Source: an uncultured Senegalimassilia sp.
Lineage (GTDB): Bacteria > Actinomycetota > Coriobacteriia > Coriobacteriales > Eggerthellaceae
Length of the DNA: 64,000 bases
Reading direction: 5' to 3'
Assembly (NCBI GenBank): GCA_934630815.1
Contig: CAKTWI010000006.1
Span: 24,425-88,424 of the forward strand
The notes below the pieces were generated by a model that was not told the origin of the DNA, made no database searches, and saw nothing but the letters and a program-made list of their open reading frames with translations. Shown piece by piece: positions 45,956 through 54,858 of the stretch. The stretch's first letter is position 1. Every line of letters starts with the position of its first letter. Both the position numbers and the translations under genes were made by a program.

Positions 45956-45961
45956 TATAAT
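45956..45961 (+). promoter_or_regulatory. -10 box of the SIR2-HerA operon
   Basis: A perfect TATAAT at 45956-45961 lies 29 bp before the GTG start of the SIR2 gene, in an otherwise GC-rich stretch just after the IS110 debris. I see no good -35 box at 16-18 bp. Confidence 0.45.
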
Positions 45962-45990
45962 TGAATCAGTAGTTGGCAAGGGGGTCTTGC

Positions 45991-47169
45991 GTGGAGCAGA
46001 GGAGTGAACGCTGTTCGAGGGAGATAATCGTTTCTCTTAACGATGACAGCGCCTTGCACATTGATGTTGCATGTGCCAATTTCCTGCGCAAGGTTTTTGC
46101 GAGTGCGCATATCAATGTCCTTCTTGGTTCCGCTTTCTCCATCGGCGTTGCGCCTACACTTGGCAAGCGTGAATCTTGGTTCCAGGCTGTGGACACGCTT
46201 ATGCGGGACCATCCCCAAGACATGGCGTGGCGGTCTGCGCGTGGATTATTGCGGGCTGAGTATTTTAAGGCAGTTATGCTTCCACTTCTTGGCGTGCAGC
46301 CCGACCTCTCGCAGCTCGGCTTCGCCTCCACTGTGATGCGCCTTGTCGCCGAGAGGGGGACGACCACGCTCCCCGGACGCGTAAACTTTTTCACCACAAA
46401 CTACGACCCCATGATAGAACTTTCGCTTGAAGAGCTTAGTGTGCCCTTCAACGATGGCTTCACCGGCCGCGTTAAACCCGTATTCGACCCGTCTTCTTTC
46501 AGCCGGCTTATGTGCGAGCAGTCCCTTTTCATGGAATACACGTCGCAGGTGGCCACCGCTAACGTGCTCAAGGCGCACGGATCGCTTACGTGGAGGAGGT
46601 ACGCCGGCGGGAAGATAGCCTATTCAAGTGTTGATGACACTCTCGATTCCTGCTATAGAGGTTTTACCAACGTCGTTGATTCAAGTCAGGTCATCGAGGT
46701 CGGGCAACTTATGAAAGCTGAGTGCGACAAAGATGGCCAGACTGCTCTCCTTGAGCTGGCACGCGAGCTTCCCGAGAAGGAGCGAGAACTGCTTGATGGA
46801 TTCGTCGAAAAGTACGATTCCACCCTGTGCATCGTGAACCCGGCCAAGCGGAAGTTCGAGGAGACCGTTCTCGAGCAAAGCTACTACGACTTGCTGCGCA
46901 TCTACGCCAACGAGCTTGATCGCAACAATGCGTTGCTTCTGGTGTTCGGGTTCTTGTTCGCCGACGAGCATATCCTCGAACTCACTAAGAGAGCCATACG
47001 GTCGAACCCGAAACTCATCGTGATAATTTCATGTCACACTAGAGACGATGTCGCCTGGTATTGCTCCCTGTTCCCCAATGCCGACAATGTCTATCTCCTT
47101 GTTCCCGAGGAAGACAAGGAAATAGAGTTGAGTGAACTCACCGAGGTGCTGAGATGCGTGGCGAGGTGA
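45991..47169 (+). CDS. SIR2-domain defence protein
   Basis: The 392-residue protein starts at GTG 45991, seven bases after AAGGGGG. Its SIR2 fold has INVLLGSAFSIGVAPTL (NAD-binding loop), VNFFTTNYDPMIELSLEE, NVLKAHGSLTWRRY with the catalytic His, and near the end LLLVFGFLFADEHILELTKRA. It overlaps herA by 16 bases. SIR2-HerA pairs are established antiphage complexes in which SIR2 degrades NAD or acts as a nuclease in a ring with the HerA hexamer. Here the same pairing supports that role, though the partner gene is frameshifted. Confidence 0.87.
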   Translation: MEQRSERCSREIIVSLNDDSALHIDVACANFLRKVFASAHINVLLGSAFSIGVAPTLGKRESWFQAVDTLMRDHPQDMAWRSARGLLRAEYFKAVMLPLLGVQPDLSQLGFASTVMRLVAERGTTTLPGRVNFFTTNYDPMIELSLEELSVPFNDGFTGRVKPVFDPSSFSRLMCEQSLFMEYTSQVATANVLKAHGSLTWRRYAGGKIAYSSVDDTLDSCYRGFTNVVDSSQVIEVGQLMKAECDKDGQTALLELARELPEKERELLDGFVEKYDSTLCIVNPAKRKFEETVLEQSYYDLLRIYANELDRNNALLLVFGFLFADEHILELTKRAIRSNPKLIVIISCHTRDDVAWYCSLFPNADNVYLLVPEEDKEIELSELTEVLRCVAR

Positions 47170-48991
47170 GCGGCGACCTCCTCCTGATCGGGGAGGTCGC
47201 CGAGGTTCGCGGCACCAAGGTCAAGGTGAGGGTGTACAGCCAGGCGAACGAGGCGAGCGTCTTCTACCACGGCGAGCTCGTGCGTGGCGTCTCCGTCGGC
47301 GGGTACCTTCGGCTGCCTTGCGGCTACGACGATGTGATCGGCGTCGTCGAAGGGGACTACCAGCAGGAAAGCAGGGCTGTCGCTTCGAAAGGGGTCGATG
47401 GGCGCGAGGCGCCGGGCGCGTACCTTGAACGCTACGTTGACGTCTCCGTATTCGGCAGCTTCTCCTCCGGGAGGTTCAGCCGCGGCGTCGAGGTTCTGCC
47501 TTTGGTGCGCTCGAAGGCGTATCTTCTTTCGCCCGAGCAGCTCGCGGCCGTGAACTCGCCCGTCGAAGCCACCGGCGCGGGCTTCAGGGTGGGAGCGCTG
47601 GCCGGACATGACGGGGTCGACGTGAGGCTGCCGTTCAACGCGCTGTTCGCGAGCCATATCGGCATTTTCGGGAACACCGGCTCGGGCAAGTCGAACACGC
47701 TGTGCCGCCTTTTCACTGACTGCCTTGGGCAGCGTGCCGGATGCGGAAACAGCAAGTTCGTTTTCATCGACTTTAATGGTGAGTACACTGCAAGGACCGT
47801 ATTGTGTCATGACAAGATAGTCTACGAGCCAAACACTAGAACGGGAGTCGGCGGCAAAATCCCCGTTCCACCCGATTTCTTCTTTGATGTGGACATGTGG
47901 ACAATGCTGGCCAAGGCGACTGAGAAGACGCAACGGCCGTTTTTGAAAAGGTGCATTCGCAAGGCCGGGGCGATTTTGGAAATGAGCAATCCCGGTGCCT
48001 ACCTGTACGGTATGGTCAGAAAGCTTTTGGAAGGCTATTGCGGCTGCGGCCTCGCTTTCGATGAACAGCGCGAGGACTTGGCGAAGCTCTTTTCGCTTAT
48101 TCCCGGCGTAGACGTAAGCAGCCTGGAGGGGGCGCTTGACTCTGTTGAGGTGTTTCAGAAGTACAACAATACGCTTCACAAACGCGATAGCGGGAAGCTG
48201 CTTTACTCGACCGCCGATGTGCCTGAAGTTTTCTCCGATCTAGGCTATGAGAGCATGGACTACTCATCATTGGCCTCTGACAAGCCCACGTTGTTGGAAT
48301 TCATTGCACGATATCGGTTTATTGAGGCGGTTCGCTCTCATACGATTACTCGTGAGCACATTGCGCCCTTGATACAGCGTTACTCGGCAGAGCTGGGGAG
48401 GCTTCAAAGCTCTACGAGCCTTGCATCAACGGCTTCGAATCCGACGTCTCCGTCATCTCGCTGCTTAACGTTAACCTGGAGCAGAAGAAGGTCGTTCCGC
48501 TCGTCGTGGCGAAGACTCTCTATCAGTTCCAGAAGGCGCGCGGGCAAAACGAGCGTGGGAGTAGCGCCCATCTGGTCATCGATGAGGCTCACAACATCCT
48601 GTCGTACTCATCGCAGCGCGAGAGCGAGAACTGGCGCGATTACCGCCTTGAGACGTTCGAGGAAATCGTCAAGGAGGGCCGCAAGTTCGGCATGTATCTC
48701 ACCGTGTGCAGCCAGCGGCCGGCCGACATATCGCCCACGATTCTCTCGCAGATGCACAACTACTTCATCCATAGGCTCGTGAACGACGAGGACCTGAGGG
48801 CGATTAGCAAAGCCGTCTCGTTCATCGATGGCGCGAATGCGAGCATGATTCCCGTACTCCCGCAGGGGTGCTGCATAGCGAGCGGCACGGCGACGACGTA
48901 CCCAGTGCGCGTGCAGGTCGACCCGCTTGAGCTTGAGAAGCAGCCCATGAGTTTCGACAGGGACCTTGCGAAGGCTTGGGGCGTCGAATGA
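47154..48991 (+). pseudogene. HerA-type hexameric ATPase, frameshifted
   Basis: Two frames make one HerA protein of about 612 residues. The first part (from ATG 47154, GAGGTG upstream) has a HAS-barrel start (LLLIGEVAEVRGTKVKVRVY) and Walker A IGIFGNTGSGKSNTLCRLF, then FVFIDFNGEYT. It loses frame near 48398. The second part continues as LYEPCINGFESDVSVIS, HLVIDEAHNILSY (Walker B), FGMYLTVCSQRPADISP and NYFIHRLVNDEDLRAI. One extra G in the GGGG run at 48395-48398 would restore a continuous reading frame. Either the gene is inactive, or there is a sequencing error or slippage. In the SIR2-HerA family HerA is the motor or scaffold. Confidence 0.85.
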
Positions 48992-49746
48992 GCGAAGGAA
49001 CCGAGATGAATGATGATGGTTTCGCCGAAGCGATTGCCGGGTTGGTGGAGAGACATCCTGCGCTCTACTATCGGATGAAGTTGGAGGATTCACATATCCC
49101 GCTCCATGTCGTGAAGAGGGATTTCTTCGGCGATACGTTCCTGGACGTCTTCCGGCAATACAACGATGCGCTCTTCGATTCCGTCAGGCTGATGATTCGC
49201 TACGAGAAATCGTTGAAGGCATGGCGGGAGATTGTCGTGGGGATCGACGATAAGGTTTTGAGGGATACGCTGGTCATGGACTACGTCCATCCGGTGTTCA
49301 TGGTAGCGTGCGATCTGCCCAACGTGTTCAAAGACCAGCTTGTCCGCGGGTGCGTCAAGCTCGCGACGGTCGCGAAGGGCGACTATTCGTACCTTAGCGA
49401 TGACAGGCGGAATTGGTTCGGCGTGATGTCGAAGGTGTGCGGTGGCACGACGCTCGGGAGGAGGTTATGCGACGTCATTGACGACGACCTGTACAAAGGC
49501 GCCGATGCAACGCATTTCCGGGAGCTGCATGGCTCTGGCATGCATGACTTGTCGCAGAGTCTGGTGAGCGGGTTTGAGCAAACGGTCTCGGCGGCCAATT
49601 GCATCACGATGCAGACTTATATTGGAGCCTTCGACCTTGGCAAGGAGCTTGAGGTTCTGGACAGGCAGAGGCGCAGAATCCAGAAAGCGTACCTGTTGTT
49701 CGGGGATTACGGCGATGCCCTGTACGAGGGGCGGTCTGGTAATTAG
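48988..49746 (+). CDS. Unknown accessory protein of the SIR2-HerA operon
   Basis: A 252-residue protein with ATG 48988 overlapping the herA stop as ATGA; ATG 49006 has a better ribosome site (GAAGGAA) and may be the true start. It looks mostly helical with many aromatic and charged residues (FLDVFRQYNDALFDSVRL, TLVMDYVHPVFMVACDL, DATHFRELHGSGMHDLSQS). I recognise no family. It is placed third in a four-gene unit, so a partner or immunity role for the SIR2-HerA complex is possible but unproven. Confidence 0.7.
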   Translation: MSEGTEMNDDGFAEAIAGLVERHPALYYRMKLEDSHIPLHVVKRDFFGDTFLDVFRQYNDALFDSVRLMIRYEKSLKAWREIVVGIDDKVLRDTLVMDYVHPVFMVACDLPNVFKDQLVRGCVKLATVAKGDYSYLSDDRRNWFGVMSKVCGGTTLGRRLCDVIDDDLYKGADATHFRELHGSGMHDLSQSLVSGFEQTVSAANCITMQTYIGAFDLGKELEVLDRQRRRIQKAYLLFGDYGDALYEGRSGN

Positions 49747-49773
49747 AGCGGTGGATTGCTGTAGGAGGTTGGA

Positions 49774-50478
49774 ATGGATAACGTCGGGTCGGGGGAGCTG
49801 GAAACATACCTCCGCTCTTATTGGGACTACTATTTGGCGCTTGAGGGGCGCTTACTTCAGACCGAGCGCTTCTGCGCGTTCTCCGAACGCAACGCAGGCG
49901 CTTATTCCGTCGAGTACCTGACACTGTTTCTTGCGGCCTGCGGTGAAATCGATGCCTTAGGCAAAGAGGTCGCTCGTCGCTTCTATCCGAACGTCGATCT
50001 TGGTCAGTGCGGCATAAATAAATGGGGCTACTATCTATGTGAGGCCTTTCCCGGGCTCGGCGACAAATCTGTTCAGCTCGCAGGCCAGTTCAGGTTCAAG
50101 CCTTTCGACGGTTGGCGGCAAACCATGGTTGAGGGCAAGAAGGGACAGCCTGTCTACAAGCGCGCCGACGACTCCAAGGCCCTGGCATGGTGGACAGATT
50201 ACAACAGTGTCAAACATAACAGGGCGGTCATCGACGAAGCTAGGGGAATCGGCAACTATGAGAAAGCCAACCAAGGCAACCTTCTTCATTCCCTTGGTGC
50301 ATTATTCCTGATGAACCGCTTGCTGATGAAGAGCATCGATGAGAATGGATATGCTTCGGCAAAACGCTCTTCGCTGTTCAAGCTTTGCGGCTCGATTGAC
50401 GAAGCGCGGACGTCGTTGTTCTACGATAGCCAGGGGCGAGCGTGCATGTGCACGGAAGATCCTCCCGAGCCTTTGTAG
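49774..50478 (+). CDS. HEPN-like accessory protein
   Basis: The 234-residue protein starts at ATG 49774 (GTAGGAGG upstream). It seems all-helical: YWDYYLALEGRLLQTERF, YSVEYLTLFLAACGEIDAL, then AWWTDYNSVKHNRAVIDE and LLHSLGALFLMNRLL. The WW-x-x-YN-x-VKHNR segment resembles the conserved face of HEPN-fold proteins, which often are RNases in defence and toxin systems; the KHNR stretch lacks a clear R-x4-6-H core, so catalytic activity is uncertain. Last gene of the SIR2-HerA unit, 27 bp after the previous one. Confidence 0.6.
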   Translation: MDNVGSGELETYLRSYWDYYLALEGRLLQTERFCAFSERNAGAYSVEYLTLFLAACGEIDALGKEVARRFYPNVDLGQCGINKWGYYLCEAFPGLGDKSVQLAGQFRFKPFDGWRQTMVEGKKGQPVYKRADDSKALAWWTDYNSVKHNRAVIDEARGIGNYEKANQGNLLHSLGALFLMNRLLMKSIDENGYASAKRSSLFKLCGSIDEARTSLFYDSQGRACMCTEDPPEPL

Positions 50479-50642
50479 GGGGTCTGAACGGCCGATGATG
50501 CTTCGGCGCAGGCGAACAGGGGGATCGTGTCGGAAAAGGTGGCGTAAGCGAAGCGGATCGGGATGGCTTTGAGGGGAAACTGCCTTCGCCCTAGAATCTG
50601 GAATTGCGACATAACGGATTCTTGGAAAGGACGAAGACCGCA

Positions 50643-50849
50643 ATGGAGAGTCTAGCAGAAAGCGCGCGGGAGCAGCCGGCGATGCCGAGGTTCGAGGACG
50701 GGTCGGTGAACCCGAGGGAGCTCATGAGGCGCATCGCCGAGGACGTCGTGAACGCGATCATGGACGCCGAGGCCGACCGGCTGTGCGCGGGAGGCGCCAA
50801 CAGCCGCAACGGCTACCGCGAGCGCAACCTGGTCACCTGCGTCGGCTAA
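50643..50849 (+). pseudogene. IS256-family transposase N-terminal fragment
   Basis: 68 codons from ATG 50643 encode MRRIAEDVVNAIMDAEADR and NSRNGYRERNLVTCVG, the start of IS256/mutator transposases. It is cut at 50849, where it joins the broken ATPase gene. The 160 bp from 50479 to 50642 probably contain the left end of the element. Confidence 0.75.
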
Positions 50850-52006
50850 CATAATGATCGGGGCGTCGATGCGTCTCTCGGAGAGGATTGGGACGACTGC
50901 TCTTTAGCCGTGTCTTTCGAGAACGGCGAGACGCTTAGCGCGAACGCCCACCTGAATGGAATCGCAAAAGCAGCGGATGTTCAAGTTATTCGCTCCGGGC
51001 TGTATGCGAACATGACAAATCGTCGGGTTGGACCAAGGGTTCTTCAAACCCGTTCTTCTTTCCGTGATAAGCGATGGCGACGGATCTGCTTGCGAGAAAG
51101 AAGCCGTTGACGGTATCGTTGTTCAGGGCAAGGGCAAGGGCAAGGGCAAGGGCAAGGGCAAGGGCAAGGGCAAGGGCAAGGGCAAGGGCAAGGGCAAGGG
51201 CAAAGCTGGGAGAGAAAGAGAAATCCCTTCTGATCATCGATGAGGTTTTTCGACTACCTCGATGACGCCAGCTTGCTTGTGGCCCAGCACTTTCTCTTAG
51301 AGTTGATGAAGCAGTTCAAGGATGCTGGAAAGAGCATCGATGTCGTTATCCTGACGCATCTCGACCCGTCGCAGCTCAAAAGCTTCAGGTTCAAGAAGTT
51401 CCATGCCTCTTATATTTCGCCGGTGGTGAATGGGGCTGAAAAGGGATGCTTGCATAAGATTCTTGTCGATAGGAGAAGGTGCCAAAAAAGCAGCAGCATA
51501 TTTACGAGGCGATATCTTCGCATTACTTGCACTTCTCCGATTGCCAGGCGGTGTCCGAAGATGTTCGAGCATATGTTGCGCAACAAATGCTCGGAAATGT
51601 GCCAAAAGAGCCGGCGTCGTTTCGCAACGAGATGGAGTCGAAGCTCGGAGACTGCTTCTCCGAGAAGCCTTTCTCTTCATCGGAGGCGTGCTGCGGAATC
51701 AGGATCGCAGCGGAAAGACCCTGCTATGAAGCATTGGCGTCGAAAGAAGCCAAGCAAGAATATTTGGAAATCAAGAAAGGCACCGAGGAAAGGCTTCGTT
51801 ATGCGGAAACGCATGGTGTTGAAGTGCCCGAGACGTTTCGCTTGCTGGGTTCCATCTATAACAGCTGCATGCATCTTTCTAATGCGTCAGGGGAACCGGA
51901 GATCGTTCAAAGACAACTCAGGAGCAATATTGTCCGGCATATGATTAGGACTTCATTGGAGGGGTTCGGCTGGAGCATGGCTGATGATGCGCCTGCGGCA
52001 TGCTGA
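50850..52006 (+). pseudogene. Multiply frameshifted ATPase gene, 5' truncated
   Basis: Coding sense jumps between frames. 50850-51020 reads WDDCSLAVSFENGETLSANA. From about 51030 a second frame reads GFFKPVLLSVISDGDGSA into the GGGCAA repeat. After the repeat a third reads KEKSLLIIDEVF (Walker B-like). From 51246 a fourth reads DYLDDASLLVAQHFLLELMK and IDVVILTHLDPSQLKSFRF. From about 51479 a fifth reads AKKQQ-like HIYEAISSHYLHFSDCQAV and continues to the stop at 52004-52006. Together this is an AAA ATPase lacking its N-terminus, cut by the IS256 fragment and broken at least four times. The function before decay is unknown. Confidence 0.7.
51126..51203 (+). repeat. Hexanucleotide repeat, 13 copies of GGGCAA
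   Basis: Thirteen perfect GGGCAA units in 78 bp within the ATPase pseudogene. It reads as Gly-Lys, Ala-Arg or Gln-Gly dipeptides depending on frame. Confidence 0.97.
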
Positions 52007-52074
52007 TCGTTCTTGGCATACCGATCGTTCTTTCTTGGGTCCTTGGTTGAATACCTGGTAGCAATGACCAAGGA

Positions 52075-52142
52075 GGCAGATTGCGGTGGTTGGCATGTCG
52101 CTTGTCGATGCGCGCAAACTCAGCTACTCGCCGATATGGCTA
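52075..52142 (+). repeat. S-type dispersed repeat, partial copy 0
   Basis: GATTGCGGTGGTTGGCATGT followed by CGCTTGTCGATGCGCGCAAA resembles the first 60 bp of the S repeats at 52578, 54676 and 60206. The whole stretch 52007-52644 has no supported gene and consists of S and R repeats. Confidence 0.6.
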
Positions 52143-52306
52143 CTCTTTGAACAGGGACGCGTCCAGGTATCGGCGGGAGCCCCATTCGCTGTCGGCGCTG
52201 GCGGTTGCTGTGGCCTTGCTTGCGGGTAGGACCCTGCGATGTCGGATGCGCGCCCGCATCGGCGCTTACGGCTGCCGAGGCCTTGCCCGTGGTCGTGCCC
52301 CTGCGG

Positions 52307-52470
52307 ATTCTGGGCGGTTTTGCAGGAAAAGGGCGCCGATTTCGCCATGGGTCCTGGACTTCTGGGCGGTTTCCGGCGGGAGCTGTTCGCTGTCAGCTTC
52401 TCCGACCTGGGGAAACGCCGACGCTGGGTGGCGTTTCGGGCCGATTCGCCCTGCGAAACCACCCAGAAGT
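52307..52470 (+). mobile_element. R element (MITE-like), copy 1
   Basis: A 164-bp unit matching 59754-59918 and 63488-63652. Its ends are imperfect inverted repeats of the TTCTGGGCGG...CCGCCCAGAA type (here CCACCCAGAA on the right). The GCGCCGATTTCGCCAT and GGGGAAACGCCG segments are shared by all three copies. There is no coding capacity. Confidence 0.85.
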
Positions 52471-52577
52471 TGCGAGCGGGATTCGCTTGCATCGGAAGTT
52501 GCGCATCTTGGCGTGTGCTTCGGTTTCGTTGGTGCTGGTCGCAGGCATTGCGATCACCCGTCATCAAAGACCAAGTT

Positions 52578-52662
52578 GGCGGATTGCGGTGGTCGGCGTG
52601 TCGCTCATCGACGTAGCTAAACGCACTCAGCGATATGTTCAGATTCAGCCCTGGCGAAAACC
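52578..52662 (+). repeat. S-type dispersed repeat, copy 1
   Basis: GGCGGATTGCGGTGGTCGGC ... CAGATTCAGCCCTGGCGAAA; related to 54676-54761 and 60206-60290. It overlaps the 3' end of the leftward gene at 52645-53442, supplying its last codons and stop. Confidence 0.75.
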
Positions 52663-53442
52663 GACGCTGTTCTCGCCTTCGCATAAGCTTTGCAAAACTT
52701 GCTCCCTTGCGTAAGCGATTGACTGCGGGGCGACTTGCGATAGCAATGATTTATGGGTCGCATCGGCTCTGTCGATTAGACGCTTTATGGCTCGGAGTTT
52801 CTCGAGCTGGGGCGCTACGCGGACGGCATCGATTTGGCGGTAGTTTAGCGACCGCTCGTCCAGGAATTGATACAGCCGGGACAGTAGGCCTACCCAGCCG
52901 TCGGAGAGTTGGGTCAGCGGTTCGCTTTTCGAATCGACGAAAACGCAATTTGTGGTACCCGAAAGAGCTTCGGACACGCGGAATTCGTTATCGAAGAAAT
53001 GCGTTGCATGGGGCAGCGCGATGCATGTGGTCAGGTAGTGGGACCAATACCCATCTACTAAGACCCTCTCGGGGTTCCCTTCCAAAAACACGAGCTCATC
53101 GGCTTTCGTAGCGGCCTTCATCATCTGCCGCAGCGTTTCCGTGAAGAACTGCGCCGCGGGTTCGCTCTCGTCGTTGTCGCGGGCCGTGCGCAGGAGTTCC
53201 TCTATGCATCTGCAGAACGGGGCCACTTCGGATGAAACGATGTTCGGGTACCCGAAGCGCATCAGGGCCTCTAGGAAGTCTATGCGGCAGGGTGAGACCG
53301 CGCGGTACAGCGCATCTTTCAATTCCAGATGGCAGGTGGCCATTATTTCGTTCTCTGGTAAGGCGATTAGCGAGTCTAGCCGTTTTCGTTCAAAAGCTAA
53401 CAGGTCTAATAACAGTTCGCGCTCGTCGAAGAAGGACGCCAT
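52645..53442 (-). CDS. Hypothetical protein, possibly a DUF3800-like fragment
   Basis: The 265-residue protein starts at ATG 53442 with no visible ribosome site. It is mostly helical. NCVFVDSKSEPLTQLSDGWV resembles the C-terminal DSK-x-IQLADxxxG motif of DUF3800 proteins, which have an RNase H-like fold and occur in retron and defence loci. The N-terminal D-x-SG motif of DUF3800 is not seen, so the gene may be 5' truncated or a distant relative. Its last residues and stop codon lie in an S repeat, so the original C-terminus may have been replaced. Confidence 0.45.
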   Translation of the reverse strand: MASFFDERELLLDLLAFERKRLDSLIALPENEIMATCHLELKDALYRAVSPCRIDFLEALMRFGYPNIVSSEVAPFCRCIEELLRTARDNDESEPAAQFFTETLRQMMKAATKADELVFLEGNPERVLVDGYWSHYLTTCIALPHATHFFDNEFRVSEALSGTTNCVFVDSKSEPLTQLSDGWVGLLSRLYQFLDERSLNYRQIDAVRVAPQLEKLRAIKRLIDRADATHKSLLSQVAPQSIAYAREQVLQSLCEGENSVGFRQG

Positions 53443-53695
53443 GAGGCGGGCGTATGATCTGACTGGTCGGCGTGTATGGCCGAAAGAAGGCGAATCTGCG
53501 CGTCTTTCGTCCTTTTCCTATATGGGTTGGGCGATCGGCTGCAACTTGAGTTGCTTGGAAGTTGTTGACGAGGAAGCGGCGTGTGCTTCCGTAAAGAGCT
53601 GATAGGACGCAGGTTATTCGTTTGCGGTTAATTCGGCGATGCGCTGGGGTCGGTCGCGGGGAATCGCTATCTTACGCTGTCGAGGGAGGGGCTTC

Positions 53696-54619
53696 ATGCC
53701 GTACTACACTGAGCGCAATGGGATGCGTAGACAAACTGCAGGTACATACGAAGTATCTGTCGACCGTTATTCATTGCTATTCCGTTGTTGTGAAAAGTAT
53801 TACAACAATCTTGCATGGTTGTGCCCGGAGCAGTGTCCTGATGGGAAAGGATGTTGCGGCGTGGATAGGGAAGGGTTGAGTCTTCGCCTTAAATATGAGA
53901 TTCCTGATTTATATAGGGACTGTTGTGACGTCATAGCTGTTCCGTCTAACCATTGGAATGTATTCGATGAAGAAATAAGGAGCGACAAATACAATCAGTA
54001 TGCATTGTTTGATTTCATCGAGTTCGTAGCCAAAAACTGCCGCGACGTGCGCATCACTGAACATCATGGCTATTTCAACCATAATCACATGCATCTATTG
54101 GAAAGCGATGGGGTTTGGTTAGAGTTCCAGGCAGAAATCAATGACATTCTGGCGATGACCGGACTTCTCTATCGCCTTGCTGACAATAGGGAAATCGAGC
54201 GCATTGTTGAAAACACTCCGCTTACGCCGTCCATAGAGCATTTGGTTAGCGCGATAAAAGAGCAAGGGACTGCACAGCTTTTGCAAGAGGCTATCGCTTT
54301 GCATAGAGGGCCCAGTCCGACGGCAGCAAGGGATGCAGCTGAAAAAATATGGGATGCTTTCGAGCGGTTGAAATCCTATTATTCCTCGCTTGGTAAAAAA
54401 CAATCGGTTGAAAAGGTTGTCCGCGATACCGCCAACGGAACTTCGGAGCTAGAAAAGCTCTTGACTGATGAGTATCGTGCTCTTACAAAAATTGGGAACG
54501 ATTTTCGGATTCGTCATCATGAGACAAATACAATCGATATAGCCGATTCTCGTCACTACGACTATTTCTTCAATCGCTGCTTATCTTTGATTGCGTTGTC
54601 GATTCAATACTTGGAATAA
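53696..54619 (+). CDS. Unknown defence-island protein with AbiJ/HEPN-like C-terminus
   Basis: The 307-residue protein starts at ATG 53696 after GGGAGGGG. The N-terminal 60 residues contain Cys clusters (FRCCEKYYNN, CPEQCPDGKGCCG), perhaps a metal site. The C-terminal third is helical: EKIWDAFERLKSYYSSLGK, VVRDTANGTSELEKLL and IGNDFRIRHHETNTIDI with a final DYFFNRCLSLIALSIQYLE. The FRIRHHE segment and its position recall the C-terminal HEPN/AbiJ-type domains of abortive-infection proteins. It stands alone, is AT-richer than its neighbours, and is flanked by repeats. Confidence 0.55.
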   Translation: MPYYTERNGMRRQTAGTYEVSVDRYSLLFRCCEKYYNNLAWLCPEQCPDGKGCCGVDREGLSLRLKYEIPDLYRDCCDVIAVPSNHWNVFDEEIRSDKYNQYALFDFIEFVAKNCRDVRITEHHGYFNHNHMHLLESDGVWLEFQAEINDILAMTGLLYRLADNREIERIVENTPLTPSIEHLVSAIKEQGTAQLLQEAIALHRGPSPTAARDAAEKIWDAFERLKSYYSSLGKKQSVEKVVRDTANGTSELEKLLTDEYRALTKIGNDFRIRHHETNTIDIADSRHYDYFFNRCLSLIALSIQYLE

Positions 54620-54628
54620 ATGCTGAAT

Positions 54629-54673
54629 TGCGGGCTAGTCAAGGTTTCCTGGGCGAATAATAAGTTTCTTCAG
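54629..54673 (+). mobile_element. Solo IS3-type terminal repeat
   Basis: AGTCAAGGTTTCCTGGGCGA followed by ATAATAAGTTTCTTCAG matches the right end of the IS3 remnant at 55881-55923 nearly base for base, but no transposase is attached. Confidence 0.7.
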
Positions 54674-54675
54674 TT

Positions 54676-54761
54676 AGCGGATTGCAGCGGTCGGCATGGC
54701 GATTGCGGATGCGCCCAAAGCGCCCCCAGGGATATACTCAGATTTTGCCTAGCGAAAACAG
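54676..54761 (+). repeat. S-type dispersed repeat, copy 2
   Basis: AGCGGATTGCAGCGGTCGGC ... TTTGCCTAGCGAAAACAG, following the solo IS end by two bases. One frame ends IYSDFA-stop, similar to MYSDSA-stop in the copy at 60206-60290. Confidence 0.75.
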
Positions 54762-54858
54762 GGCGGTGGGCTTTGTCTCAGCTGTCTTTCGGTGCCATAT
54801 AAGGTAGGGGGCAAAGGGAGGCGGCGAGTTTGCTTGCGTGGGGAAAGGACTATCTGAC

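Noticed and set aside
51028..51243. Gly-Lys repeat protein
   Set aside because: It is only the GGGCAA array read in one frame of a broken gene, with coding sense shifting on both sides.
52081..52714. Overlapping frames of 125-186 residues
   Set aside because: They run through R and S repeats, overlap each other on both strands, and have no ribosome sites.
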